Shown: one piece after another, positions 35,417 to 46,102 of the stretch
Layout of the letters: every line of letters starts with the position of its first letter
Numbering within the stretch: the first letter of the stretch is position 1
NCBI RefSeq assembly: GCF_018336975.1
Contig: NZ_CP025572.1
Span: 2,815,271-2,879,270 of the forward strand
Length of the DNA stretch: 64,000 bases
Origin: Marinomonas sp. CT5
GTDB lineage: Bacteria; Pseudomonadota; Gammaproteobacteria; Pseudomonadales; Marinomonadaceae
Direction of reading: 5' to 3'
Position numbers and translations under genes: made by a program
Notes under the pieces: model-generated
What the model was told of the DNA's origin: nothing
The model's input: only the letters and a program-made list of their open reading frames with translations
Databases searched by the model: none

Positions 35417-37321
35417 TCAAACTTGAGTTAAATACGTTGTACCCTCAAGTACTTTTTTATATGTTGCTAGTAACGCTTCTTGTTCTTGTTGACTTAAAGA
35501 GCTCAATGCGACTCGATTTTCATAACGTCTCATTAGCTCATGATCACTATAACTGACATATTTAAGCACATCCTGAACACTGTCACCTTTTAAGACATGG
35601 TCAATTCTAAAACCTTCATCAGTTAAATACACATCCACGGAACAAGTATCACCAAATAAATTGTGTAAATCTCCTAATGTTTCCTGATAAGCCCCAACCA
35701 AAAAGAACCCCATCAAATAATCTTCACCTTTCGGTGGTGGTGGCGGTAACGGCAAAGAAGACTCAATCCCTTGACCATCTACATAGCTGTACAAACAACC
35801 ATCGGAGTCACAGGTAACATCTTGGATTTTTCCTCTAAACGAAGGCGCTTGATCTAATCCTTGTAACGGCAATACAGGAAATAACTGATCAATCCCCCAA
35901 GCATCAGGCATGGATTGGAACACAGATAAATTAACAAATAACTTCTCAGATAAACGCTCGTTTAACTCATCAATCACTGAACGATGGCTGCGATTACGAT
36001 TATCTAAGCGAGGCAATAAATTACGACACGCCGATATAAAAAGGTTTTCAGCTTGCGCTCTCTGAGAAAGGTTCAGCTGTCCATGATTATACAAAGCAAG
36101 ACTATCATTAAAGTCATCAAGTAAATCATGATAGATTTCAACCAAAGAACGGCTTTCTTCGTCGTTACCTTGTTTTAAACTTTGAAAAGATGTCCAAAGG
36201 CGTTTCAACTCCAACTCACAATCTTCAGCGGGCTCCTCAATTGGCAAATGCTCGGCGCCATGGGAAAACACATCCGCAATCATCATGGCATGATGAGCCG
36301 TCACAGCCCGGCCAGACTCAGAAATCAAGTTTGGATGCGGTAGTTCATACTGCTCACACACATTATGGAAAGCAAATACAACGTTATTAGCGTATTCACC
36401 AATACTATAATTGGCAGAGAAATCATTTTGACTACGAGTACCTTCATAATCGACTCCTAAGCCACCACCGACATCCACCCACTTTATCTTCACATCCATT
36501 TGATGCAATTCAGCGTAATAACGAGCACACTCTTTCAAGCTGTTTTGAATATCTCTGATTCGAGTAATTTGTGAACCTAGATGAAAATGAATGAGTTCAA
36601 GGCAATGCAACAACCCTAATTCACGTAAACGATCAACGGCACGTAACAACTGTGACGTGGTTAAACCAAATTTAGATTTTTCTCCTCCACTGTTCCCCCA
36701 GTGAGTAGTACAAGTTGATGCCAATCGAATACGAATACCAATACGAGGTTGCACGCCTATTTTTTGCGCTTCCTCTAAGATCCAATCAAGCTCATGCATT
36801 TTTTCAACCACAATGAATACTTGATGGCCCATTTTTTCAGCCATTAACGCGAGATGAATAAACTCACGATCCTTATAGCCATTGCAGACAATAATGCCAT
36901 CCGCATTTTTATGCATGGCCAAAACCGCCATAAGTTCAGGTTTACTCCCCGCCTCTAAACCAACAGTAGCAGCATTATTTGGTTGGCATGCCGCAATTTC
37001 TTCTACGACACGACGTTGCTGGTTTACCTTGATAGGATAAACAATCGCATAATTTGCTTGGTAAGAATAATACTCTAAAGCTTGCTGAAAAGAGTTGGTG
37101 ATTTTCTCTATCCGGGAATGCAGAATATTTGGAAAGCGCACAAGACAAGGATACGGAATCCCCTGTTGCTTAAGTGCCAAAGACAACTCCGTCAAGTCAA
37201 TGCTATTTTCCCTATCAGGTAAAGCAATGACGCGCCCCTTATCGTTGATTGAAAAAAAGCCACTACTCCAATGACTTACATTATAAAGCTCCATAGAATC
37301 TTTAATTGACCAAGGCTTCAT
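35417..37321 (-). CDS. speA: Biosynthetic arginine decarboxylase
   Basis: SpeA makes agmatine from arginine for polyamine synthesis with PLP. The 634-residue length is standard. K98 in VYPIKVNQQRRVV is the PLP-binding Lys; HFHLGSQI (about 244-251) and WVDVGGGLGVDYEG (about 281-294) bind the cofactor; ISESGRAVTAHHA and the acidic CSVDVYLTDEGFRIDHVLKGD near the C-terminus complete the family pattern. It is monocistronic: a 95-nt gap follows lipA's terminator region upstream of its promoter side. No speB is near. Confidence 0.95.
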   Translation of the reverse strand: MKPWSIKDSMELYNVSHWSSGFFSINDKGRVIALPDRENSIDLTELSLALKQQGIPYPCLVRFPNILHSRIEKITNSFQQALEYYSYQANYAIVYPIKVNQQRRVVEEIAACQPNNAATVGLEAGSKPELMAVLAMHKNADGIIVCNGYKDREFIHLALMAEKMGHQVFIVVEKMHELDWILEEAQKIGVQPRIGIRIRLASTCTTHWGNSGGEKSKFGLTTSQLLRAVDRLRELGLLHCLELIHFHLGSQITRIRDIQNSLKECARYYAELHQMDVKIKWVDVGGGLGVDYEGTRSQNDFSANYSIGEYANNVVFAFHNVCEQYELPHPNLISESGRAVTAHHAMMIADVFSHGAEHLPIEEPAEDCELELKRLWTSFQSLKQGNDEESRSLVEIYHDLLDDFNDSLALYNHGQLNLSQRAQAENLFISACRNLLPRLDNRNRSHRSVIDELNERLSEKLFVNLSVFQSMPDAWGIDQLFPVLPLQGLDQAPSFRGKIQDVTCDSDGCLYSYVDGQGIESSLPLPPPPPKGEDYLMGFFLVGAYQETLGDLHNLFGDTCSVDVYLTDEGFRIDHVLKGDSVQDVLKYVSYSDHELMRRYENRVALSSLSQQEQEALLATYKKVLEGTTYLTQV

Positions 37322-37414
37322 ATCCGCTCCAAAAATCTAAATAACTGCAAACTAAACCATTTTCCATAACAGCATGTCATAAGAAAATACAAACTAACTT
37401 ATAGGTTTAGCTAA

Positions 37415-37460
37415 AATAAAAAAAGCGGGGCTAAGAAACATCTTAACTCCGCTTTATTCT
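37415..37460 (-). terminator. Terminator of the lip/dacA operon
   Basis: AAAGCGG and CCGCTTT form the base of a stem extended by CTAAG/CTTAA pairing around AAACAT (37422-37456). On the minus strand it is followed by TTTTTTTATTTTAG. It lies about 20 nt after the lipA stop. Confidence 0.75.
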
Positions 37461-37474
37461 AACGTTCGAACAAA

Positions 37475-38434
37475 TTAAGACACGTGTTCGCCATGCGCTT
37501 GCTTATCGGCATGATAAGACGAGCGAACCAAAGGTCCACACGCCGCATGTTTAAAGCCTAATTCTTTTGCCACTTCTTCATAACGCGCAAACTCTTCTGG
37601 CGGTACAAAACGCGCCATTGGGAAATGGTGCTTAGAAGGTTGTAGATATTGACCAATCGTCAACATATCAACGTTATGAGCACGCAAATCTTTGAGCACT
37701 TCAACAATTTCTTCGAATGTTTCGCCCATACCAACCATCAAACCTGATTTAGTTGGCACATCAGGACAACGATCTTTAAAGTTTTTCAAAAGATCCAATG
37801 ACCACTGATAATCAGAACCAGGTCTTACCTGACGGTATAAGCGAGGGATAGACTCTAGGTTATGATTAAACACATCAGGTGGTGCGATAGAAAGGGTATC
37901 AATAGCCACCTCCATACGACCACGGAAATCAGGAACCAAAGTTTCGATTTCTATATTCGGACTTGCTTCACGTGTCTCTCTGATACAATCAACGAAGTGT
38001 TGGGCACCACCATCACGAAGATCATCACGATCCACAGAAGTAATAACCACGTACTTCAATTTCATATCACGAATAGCCGCCGCCAATTCTTTTGGCTCAT
38101 CGGCACTTAATGGATTAGGACGGCCATGTGCTACGTCACAAAAAGGACAACGACGAGTACAGATTTCACCCATAATCATGAATGTAGCTGTACCATTACT
38201 GAAACACTCTCCAAGATTCGGGCAGTTAGCCTCTTCACACACTGAAGCGAGTTTGTGTTCACGCAAAGTGGATTTAATTCGAGCGATTTCCGGTGAGGCC
38301 GGCATACGAACGCGAAGCCAATCAGGCTTACGCGGAATCTCTTCAGTAGGAACAATCTTAACGGGGATACGTGCCATTTTATCGGCACCTCGTAATTTTT
38401 CCCCTTGAACAACGCGTTTGCGTTCTGCTGTCAT
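37475..38434 (-). CDS. lipA: Lipoyl synthase
   Basis: LipA inserts two sulfurs into protein-bound octanoate by radical-SAM chemistry. The ATG at 38434 follows GGTGG at 7-nt spacing and gives 319 residues; the frame extends upstream into lipB but without support. The auxiliary cluster motif [12 protein letters not shown] and the radical-SAM motif CTRRCPFC are intact, and the C-terminal RSSYHAD motif is present. One base separates it from the lipB stop. It acts on the product of LipB. Confidence 0.96.
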   Translation of the reverse strand: MTAERKRVVQGEKLRGADKMARIPVKIVPTEEIPRKPDWLRVRMPASPEIARIKSTLREHKLASVCEEANCPNLGECFSNGTATFMIMGEICTRRCPFCDVAHGRPNPLSADEPKELAAAIRDMKLKYVVITSVDRDDLRDGGAQHFVDCIRETREASPNIEIETLVPDFRGRMEVAIDTLSIAPPDVFNHNLESIPRLYRQVRPGSDYQWSLDLLKNFKDRCPDVPTKSGLMVGMGETFEEIVEVLKDLRAHNVDMLTIGQYLQPSKHHFPMARFVPPEEFARYEEVAKELGFKHAACGPLVRSSYHADKQAHGEHVS

Positions 38435-38435
38435 T

Positions 38436-39080
38436 CTATTTCCACCCTTGTTGGATAGCCGGATACTTGTATCCGAGTTGTTCAGCCAGCTGATTCGCCA
38501 GCTCAACTTTTACATTGGATAAAATAACGTCTTTATTCAGACGTTTCATATCAATCATTTGTAAGCCTTGATAGCCACATGGATTAATACGATTAAATGG
38601 GGTGAGATCCATATCAACATTTAAGGCAAGGCCATGAAATGAACAACCTCTACGTACACGTAATCCCAGTGACGCAATTTTTTGTTCATTCACGTAAACG
38701 CCAGGAGCATCAGGTTTTGGATAGGCTTCTATTGAATTTGACGCAAGCACGCCAACCACAGAATTTTCTAACACACTAACCAAATCACGAACACCTATTC
38801 CTAAGCGTTTTAAATCGACCATTACATAAGCAACTAATTGCCCTGGCCCATGATACGTGACCTGACCACCACGGTCGACCTGTATAACAGGAATATCTCC
38901 AGGGGCCAGAAGATGCTCTTCTTTTCCTGCTTGGCCTTGCGTAAACAGAGAGGGATGCTCTAATAGCCAAATTTCATCAGCATCGTCTTTTGAACGAGTC
39001 TGAGTAAATTGCTTCATCCGCTCCCATGTTTCAGCATAGTCGATGACACCCAAATCGCGGCAAATTAAATCAAGGTCCAT
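38436..39080 (-). CDS. lipB: Octanoyltransferase
   Basis: LipB moves octanoate from acyl-carrier protein to the lipoyl domains of dehydrogenases. The 214-residue protein has [15 protein letters not shown] (about 70-84), the Lys-bearing [20 protein letters not shown] (about 135-154) and the catalytic Cys in INPCGYQGL (about 168-176). It overlaps the YbeD gene by one base (TAATG) and leads into lipA. Confidence 0.96.
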   Translation of the reverse strand: MDLDLICRDLGVIDYAETWERMKQFTQTRSKDDADEIWLLEHPSLFTQGQAGKEEHLLAPGDIPVIQVDRGGQVTYHGPGQLVAYVMVDLKRLGIGVRDLVSVLENSVVGVLASNSIEAYPKPDAPGVYVNEQKIASLGLRVRRGCSFHGLALNVDMDLTPFNRINPCGYQGLQMIDMKRLNKDVILSNVKVELANQLAEQLGYKYPAIQQGWK

Positions 39081-39397
39081 TACATGACCATCTTAACAGC
39101 TTCAATAGACATTAAATCATTATGCAAAGCTGATAACTGATCTTCACTTTGAGCCACAATACGAAAACTAAAGCTCACAAAACGGCCTTTACTAGAACGG
39201 TTAATATTTTCTGCTGAGGCATTCATTTCAGGAGCATGAACTAACAATCGTTCAGTTATCTCAGCATGAATACCATCCACATCAAGTGAAACTACTTTAA
39301 TAACGTAGTTTTCACAGGGAAACTCTATTTTTGGTGCATCGACAGCGTTCTCTGCTTGATCACCGTTTTTCGTAATTAGTGCCAATTTATCTACCAC
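39080..39397 (-). CDS. ybeD: DUF493 (YbeD) family protein
   Basis: The 105-residue protein has the ferredoxin-like fold pattern of Ybe[17 protein letters not shown], the [21 protein letters not shown] segment and ending [11 protein letters not shown]. The family resembles small ACT-like regulatory domains and lies next to lipB in many gammaproteobacteria, but its role is unknown. The frame starts with GTG at 39397 and has a weak ribosome binding site. It lies 13 nt behind dacA. Confidence 0.88.
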   Translation of the reverse strand: MVDKLALITKNGDQAENAVDAPKIEFPCENYVIKVVSLDVDGIHAEITERLLVHAPEMNASAENINRSSKGRFVSFSFRIVAQSEDQLSALHNDLMSIEAVKMVM

Positions 39398-39410
39398 TCA
39401 CTATTAGGAG

Positions 39411-40559
39411 TTAAAACAAGTTCATAAAAAAGAGCTTAATTTTATCAAACATTCGCTTAAAGAAACCACCTTCTTCAACGGCTTCTAGTGCGACAACTGG
39501 GCGTTCTAGTAAAATATTACCTTCAGTACCCACAACGATCTTCCCTAATACATCACCCACCGCAATTGGTGCTGTAATTTCTTTATGCATATCAAGCGTA
39601 GCAGGAATAGATTGACCCTGTTGACGAGGCATAGTCACCAACACATCTTCAGCAAAGCCTACCTTCACGTTCGCTTGGCTACCGCCCCAAACACGAGCGT
39701 TATTCACAACTTGTCCACGGCTGTATAGTTTACGGGTCTCATAGTATCTAAAACCGTAATCCAATAATTTCTGAGACTCAACAGCGCGCGCCGTATCCGA
39801 TTTGGTCCCCATTACCACCGTAATCAAACGTGTTCCATTACGCACAGCCGAAGCAGCTAAACAGAAACCTGCCGCCTCAGTATGGCCCGTTTTCATCCCG
39901 TCCACAGTTTTATCGCGCCACAATAATTTATTACGGTTAGGTTGTCGAATATTGTTATAGGTGAAGTCTTTTTCGGAATACATACTATAGTTTTCAGGGA
40001 ATTGCAAAATAGTAGCCCGAGCTAACTTCGCGATGTCATGCGCGCTGGAATAATGCCCTTCAGCAGGAAAACCTGTTGCATTCACAAAATGCGAATTCGT
40101 CATTCCAAGTAATTGAGCATGCTGGTTCATCAAGTCAGCAAAAGCAGATTCACTCCCTGCAATATACTCAGCCGCCGCAACACTCGCATCATTACCTGAT
40201 TGGATGATAATTCCACGCATTAAGTCTTCTAACTTAACTTGCGTACCTTCGCGAATAAACATGCGCGAACCTTCCATTCGCCATGCTTTTTCACTTACAT
40301 TCACCATATCATCTAATGACAAATTACCACGAGCCAATTCATACTCAATGATATAAGCCGTCATTAACTTGGTTAAACTCGCTGGCGGCAAGGACTTATC
40401 CGCATTATGCTCAACCAATATGTCTCCTGTATAAGCATCCATTAATATATAGCTACTTGCAGATAACTGCGGTGGCGTAGGAATTAATGAAGGACCAGCA
40501 AACACTGAGTTACTGACGAAACAAAATACGAGGGATAAAGTAACTAGGAGTTTTTTCAT
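39411..40559 (-). CDS. dacA: D-alanyl-D-alanine carboxypeptidase (PBP5/6 type)
   Basis: This periplasmic enzyme trims the terminal D-Ala from peptidoglycan pentapeptides. From the ATG at 40559 (preferred to a TTG two codons upstream) a signal peptide MKKLLVTLSLVFCFVSNSVF ends at A21. The active-site motifs are SLTK (61-64), SGND (near 122) and KTG (DGMKTGHTEAAG). A C-terminal PBP5 domain and an amphipathic tail (FFKRMFDKIKLFFMNLF) anchor it to the membrane. 382 residues. It follows rlpA by 82 nt. Confidence 0.94.
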   Translation of the reverse strand: MKKLLVTLSLVFCFVSNSVFAGPSLIPTPPQLSASSYILMDAYTGDILVEHNADKSLPPASLTKLMTAYIIEYELARGNLSLDDMVNVSEKAWRMEGSRMFIREGTQVKLEDLMRGIIIQSGNDASVAAAEYIAGSESAFADLMNQHAQLLGMTNSHFVNATGFPAEGHYSSAHDIAKLARATILQFPENYSMYSEKDFTYNNIRQPNRNKLLWRDKTVDGMKTGHTEAAGFCLAASAVRNGTRLITVVMGTKSDTARAVESQKLLDYGFRYYETRKLYSRGQVVNNARVWGGSQANVKVGFAEDVLVTMPRQQGQSIPATLDMHKEITAPIAVGDVLGKIVVGTEGNILLERPVVALEAVEEGGFFKRMFDKIKLFFMNLF

Positions 40560-40641
40560 ACTCAAAAAAATCGTCTTCTTAAAAAATGTTGATAAATGAT
40601 ACTAGAGCGATCTACGAATCTCTAGCCCAAAGAAAGTGCAC

Positions 40642-41577
40642 TTAAGGCACCAAAGCAACCCTAACAGGATTACCAAACCCTTCCTGCTGTAATTTTCCTT
40701 GCCATTCTGTTAGCTCAGCCGGATCCTCAAAAGGACCAACAAGCACCTTATACAAGCCATCACCTTGTTTATTAATCACGACTTTAATACTGGTATCAAA
40801 GGCTTCAAAAAGCCGTTTTTTTAATTTATCTGCGGATTCTTCAGAACTAAATGCTCCCATCTGCAAATGGGAAAAAATAAGTTCAGGCGTATCATTTTTG
40901 GCGGTTATAGATGGGGCGATGGGAGCCTTAGCCGGAAGGGCTTCAGGAGTATTTATTGGTTCTTTTTCGATTGATTTTGTAGGGCTATAAAGCTCACCAC
41001 GAGATGGTGTAATTGCCTCAATTCTAACTCTAGCTAAGCCTTTTTTATGGTAATCCAATCTAGCTGCCGCCGCATAAGAAAGATCGATCAAACGATCACC
41101 ATGAAAAGGGCCTCGATCATTCACTCTAACAATAACAGAACGTTGATTATCAAGATTGGTTACCTTCAAATACGTAGGTAATGGCAAAGATTTATGTGCC
41201 GCCGAAAAGCTATACATATCATATGTTTCCCCATTTGAGGTTTTATGACCATGAAACTTTTTCCCATACCAAGAGGCAGTTCCCTCTGCTACATACCCTT
41301 TTGCTGAATCCATCACCCAATACTTTTTTCCCCATACTTCATAGGGACTTTTATTACCACCACGACTTTTAGGTTCCCACTTAGGAACTAAATCAGGTAA
41401 GTGGTCCACCTTAATATCACCAGTCGGTGCATGGTCTTGCAAAATAGAATAACGTCCACCACCTGATGCTTTATCATAATCCACATCATCTTTACCTAGT
41501 ACATGACGCGTACTCATACACCCATTCAACGCTAGCAAACTAACACCAGCAATGAACAGCATATTAATTGCCTTCAT
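40642..41577 (-). CDS. rlpA: RlpA family septal lytic transglycosylase lipoprotein
   Basis: The lipobox LLALNGC at residues 14-20 makes it an outer-membrane lipoprotein. A double-psi beta-barrel domain (GTASWYGKKFHGHKTSNGE, VNDRGPFHGDRLIDLSYAAA, about 98-170) is the glycan-cleaving domain, and a SPOR domain (about 235-311) binds denuded septal glycan. 311 residues. AGGAA precedes the ATG. The start overlaps the MltB stop by 14 bases. It belongs to the rodA-mltB-rlpA-dacA cell-wall group. Confidence 0.93.
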   Translation of the reverse strand: MKAINMLFIAGVSLLALNGCMSTRHVLGKDDVDYDKASGGGRYSILQDHAPTGDIKVDHLPDLVPKWEPKSRGGNKSPYEVWGKKYWVMDSAKGYVAEGTASWYGKKFHGHKTSNGETYDMYSFSAAHKSLPLPTYLKVTNLDNQRSVIVRVNDRGPFHGDRLIDLSYAAAARLDYHKKGLARVRIEAITPSRGELYSPTKSIEKEPINTPEALPAKAPIAPSITAKNDTPELIFSHLQMGAFSSEESADKLKKRLFEAFDTSIKVVINKQGDGLYKVLVGPFEDPAELTEWQGKLQQEGFGNPVRVALVP

Positions 41578-42622
41578 AGTTTCCTATTCTCTCAGCAAGT
41601 TCCAATACCGACATGGCGTATCGTCTACTTGGGTTATAATCCATAATCGTAAAGAAATTATTATAAGCCAGCCAATAAGATGTCTCTTCTGCCCCTGTAC
41701 GAAGGGCTATCAAACCCGTTTTATCTAGGCTAAAAGTCTGAGTAGGCAACACATTCAGCGATGACCATGTCGTCATATCCAACCTTGGCTCTCGCCCAAA
41801 ATTAATTTCGTCGGCGACTTTATCTGGATCTGCCACATACGCCATAACAAACCATGGCTGACCTTCTTGCCAACCATGATATCTTAAATAATTAGCCACA
41901 CTACCAATAGCATCGGCATCAGATTTCCACAAATCTATATGACCATTTTGATCATAATCTACAGCCAGTTTCTGATAGTTACTTGGCATAAACTGCACCA
42001 TTCCCATGGCACCACTGTATGATCCCTTTGTTTCCCCAATATCCCATCCTTCTTTACGAGCTAATAGTAAATAAGCCTCCAATTCACTCTGAAAGAAGTC
42101 TTTCCGGCGAGGATAATCAAAAGCCAATGTAGTTAAAGAAGTAAAAACATCTTTTGAGCCGGTAATACGGCCATAATAAGTTTCAACGCCAATGACAGCC
42201 ACGATAACATTCGGCTCAACACCAAACTCTTCTTTCGCCTTAAGCAACCAGTCAGCATTTTTCTTTGCGAACTGACGACCCAACCTGATCCTATCCTCAG
42301 TAACAAACCTAGTTTTATATTGATAATAAGGAGTAATCACTTCTGGCTGGTTATCCGATTTTTCAATCACTTTAGGTCGTACTTTAATGTGAGAAAAAGC
42401 CAATTCCAAACGTTGCTTGTTATAACCATGTTCTTTAACAAGTCGACGAATAAACGCCTGAACTTCAGGATTTCCGGCATAAGAGTCTTCCCACTCTTTA
42501 GGCATATTTTCCAAAAGAGACTCGCTAACACCTGAGTTTTCAGGCAATTTAGTATTTTCTATACCACTACACGCAGTTAGGCCAAGCGCTAAAAATAAAA
42601 ATACAGCTTGCTTAATCATCAT
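41564..42622 (-). CDS. mltB: Membrane-bound lytic murein transglycosylase B
   Basis: MltB cleaves glycan strands to 1,6-anhydro ends. The lipobox LGLTAC places lipidation at about C18. The catalytic Glu is in VIGVETYYGRITG, followed by GAMGMVQFMPSNY and the DLWKSDADAIGSVANYL helix typical of family GH103. 352 residues. The start is ATG at 42622 (or 42619), overlapping the rodA stop. It functions beside RodA/PBP2 and RlpA. Confidence 0.94.
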   Translation of the reverse strand: MMIKQAVFLFLALGLTACSGIENTKLPENSGVSESLLENMPKEWEDSYAGNPEVQAFIRRLVKEHGYNKQRLELAFSHIKVRPKVIEKSDNQPEVITPYYQYKTRFVTEDRIRLGRQFAKKNADWLLKAKEEFGVEPNVIVAVIGVETYYGRITGSKDVFTSLTTLAFDYPRRKDFFQSELEAYLLLARKEGWDIGETKGSYSGAMGMVQFMPSNYQKLAVDYDQNGHIDLWKSDADAIGSVANYLRYHGWQEGQPWFVMAYVADPDKVADEINFGREPRLDMTTWSSLNVLPTQTFSLDKTGLIALRTGAEETSYWLAYNNFFTIMDYNPSRRYAMSVLELAERIGNYEGN

Positions 42623-43740
42623 CTTGCTCTTTTATGAGTTTGAATTGACATTAAAATCCCAAATGTCGCCATAATGGTAATGATTGACGTACCACCATAA
42701 CTGACGAGAGGTAAGGGTACCCCAACAACAGGCAGAATGCCTGATACCATTCCAATATTTACAAACATGTAGACAAAAAAAGTTAGAGTTAGACTACCTG
42801 CCAGCAACCGAGCGTAATTATCTTCAGCATGCGCAGCAATGTATAAACCACGAGAAATAACAAGCAAATACGCAAAAATCAATATGCCACAACCCAACAT
42901 ACCAAATTCTTCAGCAAGCACAGCAATGATAAAATCGGTATGACTCTCAGGTAAGAAATCCAACTGGGCTTGCGTCCCTTCTAGGAAGCCTTTTCCATAA
43001 ACCCCTCCCGAACCAATGGCCGTTTTAGACTGAATGATATTCCAGCCAGAGCCTAAAGGATCACTTTCTGGATTTAAAAACGTAAGAACCCGTTGCCGTT
43101 GATAGTCATGCATAAATTGCCATAATGTATAACCAGCAATCGGCGCTAGAGCCGCAGCACTCAAAATGTAGCGCCAACCTAACCCAGCCAAAAACAGAAC
43201 AAAAATACCAGATACTGCAACCAATAAAGAGGTACCCAAATCCGGTTGCTTAGCAATTAAAAGTACCGGTAATACAATCAAACTAAGCACAGCTAATATT
43301 TGCTTAAAATTGGGAGGTAACTGCCTATCTGAAAAATACCAAGCAATCATCATTGGCATAACAATTTTCATAATTTCAGAAGGCTGAAAACGTAACCCAC
43401 CAGGTAAAGCCAACCAACGCTGAGCGCCCTTTGCTCCTACTCCAAATAACAAAACACCAATAAGTAACACGGTAATAAAAGCAAACAAAGCCGGAGAAGC
43501 TCGTCGCATATATTTCGGGGGAAGCTGAGCGAGTGTCAAACAAATTAATAGACCGATCACTAGCCGAAAGACTTGGCGCTCAACCATCGCCACATTTTGA
43601 CCAGAAGCGGAGTACAAAATAAAAAGCCCCCCACAAATCAGTAACAATAAAGAACCAATCAACAAAACATCGATGTGAACTAACTGCCATAAACGAGCAT
43701 TGGTAAAAGATACTACTCTACGATATAGACTATCAGTCAT
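42619..43740 (-). CDS. rodA: Rod-shape peptidoglycan polymerase RodA
   Basis: RodA is the SEDS glycosyltransferase of the elongasome. The 373-residue protein has about ten membrane helices and family motifs SGWNIIQSKTAIGSGG (about 226-241), FLPESHTDFIIAVLAEE (about 254-270) and GVPLPLVSYGGTSI (about 335-348). It overlaps the end of mrdA by 8 bases, so polymerase and its partner transpeptidase are translationally linked. Confidence 0.96.
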   Translation of the reverse strand: MTDSLYRRVVSFTNARLWQLVHIDVLLIGSLLLLICGGLFILYSASGQNVAMVERQVFRLVIGLLICLTLAQLPPKYMRRASPALFAFITVLLIGVLLFGVGAKGAQRWLALPGGLRFQPSEIMKIVMPMMIAWYFSDRQLPPNFKQILAVLSLIVLPVLLIAKQPDLGTSLLVAVSGIFVLFLAGLGWRYILSAAALAPIAGYTLWQFMHDYQRQRVLTFLNPESDPLGSGWNIIQSKTAIGSGGVYGKGFLEGTQAQLDFLPESHTDFIIAVLAEEFGMLGCGILIFAYLLVISRGLYIAAHAEDNYARLLAGSLTLTFFVYMFVNIGMVSGILPVVGVPLPLVSYGGTSIITIMATFGILMSIQTHKRAR

Positions 43741-45622
43741 TCTTTTTACCCTTTAAATAATCGTAACGAGCTGGGTAGTTGTCATAAAGATATGCATCAA
43801 ATAGTGCTTTAGTTAAATCTGCAGGCTTAGAACTACTACCACCGTTTTCAAAAATAGCAAAAACTGAAATCTTCGGATTTTTTGCTGGAGCAAAACCAAT
43901 AAACAAGGCATGGTCATGAAGACGCTTCTCTAACTTATCAGAGTCATATTCTTCATCTTCTTGCAAACTAAACACCTGACCTGTTCCAGTTTTACCCGCG
44001 ATATCATATTCAGTCCCTTGCAATCGCCTTGCAGTTCCATGAGAGTCAGTAACAACCTTGCGCATTGCATCTATCATGCGATCCCAGTTTCTCTGATCTT
44101 TTAAGATAATATCGTGCTCTCCACCCTGCCCATTTGGAAACTCTGCAGGCTTTTCTCCAATAGTTTTAGCCATACGGGGGTAATAATAATGACCTTTACT
44201 CGCTAATGCAGACGTAGCAGACGCGATTTGAACCGGCGTTGCTACCATAAACCCCTGCCCAATTCCGACATTGACTGAGTCACCGGGATACCATGGCTCT
44301 TTATATTTGGCTTTTTTCCATTCATTCGACGGCAGTAGACCGCTACTCTCACCGTCTAAATCCAGCAAATTACTTTGCCCAAAACCAAAGCGCGACAAAA
44401 AACTATGAATTGGGGTAATCCCCATTTTATTGGCTAATTGATAATAATAGGTATCTACCGATTCAATAATGGATCGCTCTAAATTAATCCAGCCATGCCC
44501 CGTTCTTTTCCAATCCCGATAACGACGGCCATCTGGGTTAATTTGATAGTAACCTTTCGCAAAATAACGTTCGGTCCAAGATGAAAAGCCATATTCAAGG
44601 CCAGCAAGCCCCATAAAAGGTTTAATGGTTGATGCTGGAGGGTAGCCCCCGCGAAGCGCGCGATTAAACAAAGGAAGTTTTTTAGACTTGCGTAGTGCGG
44701 CATAATCTTTGACAGAAATCCCCCTAACAAACAAATTAGGGTCAAACCCCGGTTTTGACACCAAAGCAAGTATTCCACCAGTGGTTGGGTCAATAGCGAC
44801 AACAGAGCCAGTGTAATCACCCAATAAGTCATAAGCATACTGCTGAAGCCGCGCATCAAGATATAAATGAAGATCCTTACCTGGCGTAGGGTTCTGCCTT
44901 TCCAACTCAGACATTATCCGACCACGAGCATTAACCTCCACTTTACTGAGGCCTGCCTCGCCAAATAATGTTCTTTCATAATAACCTTCAAGGCCAGTTT
45001 TACCGATAAACAAAGCGCCCTGATAAGCCAACTTATCAACGCGCTCCAAATCTTTTGAGGTAATCCGGCCTACATAGCCAATTGCATGGGCGAACGCCTC
45101 ACCGTAAGGGTAATAACGTGTTAACTGTGCCTCAACTTGAACCCCATCCAATTTATATAAATCGACAGAAATTTTAGCCCATTCTTCATCGGTCAGCTGC
45201 GATTTCAACGTAAGAGATTGATAGGGCCGACGATATTCTTTAAGCCTATCGTCAAAATCTTCCCATTCACTATCACTGATATCGATAATGCCAGATAGCA
45301 TTTTCTTTAATTTGGGAAAGTTTTCCACGCGTTCTGGAATAACAGTCAAACTATGAATTGGACGATTGTCAGCTAATACCACCCCATTACGGTCGTAAAT
45401 CAAACCTCTTGGCGGCGGCTCCGTCACCAACATGACGCGATTATCATTAGCCTTAGTTTGATACAACTCATGTTCTAAGACTTGAAGGTAAAAAAGACGG
45501 GCCATTAACACAATAACCAAGAGCAACACAAAAACAGCAGCTGCCATAATACGGCGCTGGGTCAATCGCTGCTCTTGGCGATAATTACGGAAGTTTTGAT
45601 GTCGACGACTCACCAACCCCAC
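43733..45622 (-). CDS. mrdA: Penicillin-binding protein 2
   Basis: PBP2 cross-links peptidoglycan during elongation with RodA. The 629-residue protein has one membrane helix (RIMAAAVFVLLLVIVLMARL, about 24-43), a dimerisation/pedestal domain, and a transpeptidase domain with S-T-I-K (GGYPPASTIKPF, near residue 330) and K-T-G (IAGKTGTGQVF, near 545). It lies 1 nt behind rlmH. Confidence 0.96.
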   Translation of the reverse strand: MGLVSRRHQNFRNYRQEQRLTQRRIMAAAVFVLLLVIVLMARLFYLQVLEHELYQTKANDNRVMLVTEPPPRGLIYDRNGVVLADNRPIHSLTVIPERVENFPKLKKMLSGIIDISDSEWEDFDDRLKEYRRPYQSLTLKSQLTDEEWAKISVDLYKLDGVQVEAQLTRYYPYGEAFAHAIGYVGRITSKDLERVDKLAYQGALFIGKTGLEGYYERTLFGEAGLSKVEVNARGRIMSELERQNPTPGKDLHLYLDARLQQYAYDLLGDYTGSVVAIDPTTGGILALVSKPGFDPNLFVRGISVKDYAALRKSKKLPLFNRALRGGYPPASTIKPFMGLAGLEYGFSSWTERYFAKGYYQINPDGRRYRDWKRTGHGWINLERSIIESVDTYYYQLANKMGITPIHSFLSRFGFGQSNLLDLDGESSGLLPSNEWKKAKYKEPWYPGDSVNVGIGQGFMVATPVQIASATSALASKGHYYYPRMAKTIGEKPAEFPNGQGGEHDIILKDQRNWDRMIDAMRKVVTDSHGTARRLQGTEYDIAGKTGTGQVFSLQEDEEYDSDKLEKRLHDHALFIGFAPAKNPKISVFAIFENGGSSSKPADLTKALFDAYLYDNYPARYDYLKGKKND

Positions 45623-45623
45623 C

Positions 45624-46091
45624 TTATCTATGGTATGGATGATTATTCATTAAAGTCCAAGCACGATAAATTTGCTCTGCCAAAATAATTCTCACCATTG
45701 GGTGTGGTAACGTTAAACGGGATAAAGACCAAACTTGGTCTGCACGAGCTGTACAGCGAGGATCTAGTCCATCAGGCCCTCCAACAAGCAAGCTCACATT
45801 ATAACCATCCATGCGCCAAGACTCGGTTTGTTCAGCCAACTGCTCGGTAGACCATTCTTTTCCGAGTACTTCCATTGCAATTACTTTATCACCGGAGGGA
45901 ATTGCTTCAAGCATCAAGTCCCCCTCTTTACGAATTGCTTTTGAAATATCAGTATTTTTTCCACGAGGTGACATAGATATTTCAACAAGTTCTAACGCAA
46001 AGTCTTTTGGCAAACGTTTAGAGTACTCATCATATCCTTCAGTCACCCACTTTGGCATTTTATTACCAACAGCAATCAAACGAATACGCAT
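45624..46091 (-). CDS. rlmH: 23S rRNA (pseudouridine-1915-N3)-methyltransferase RlmH
   Basis: RlmH methylates pseudouridine 1915 of 23S rRNA on assembled ribosomes. The 155-residue SPOUT protein starts [16 protein letters not shown] and has [10 protein letters not shown] (about 101-110) and the C-terminal [22 protein letters not shown] type tail, all conserved. Between rsfS and mrdA, its normal place. Confidence 0.97.
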   Translation of the reverse strand: MRIRLIAVGNKMPKWVTEGYDEYSKRLPKDFALELVEISMSPRGKNTDISKAIRKEGDLMLEAIPSGDKVIAMEVLGKEWSTEQLAEQTESWRMDGYNVSLLVGGPDGLDPRCTARADQVWSLSRLTLPHPMVRIILAEQIYRAWTLMNNHPYHR

Positions 46092-46102
46092 TTCAAAGAA
46101 CC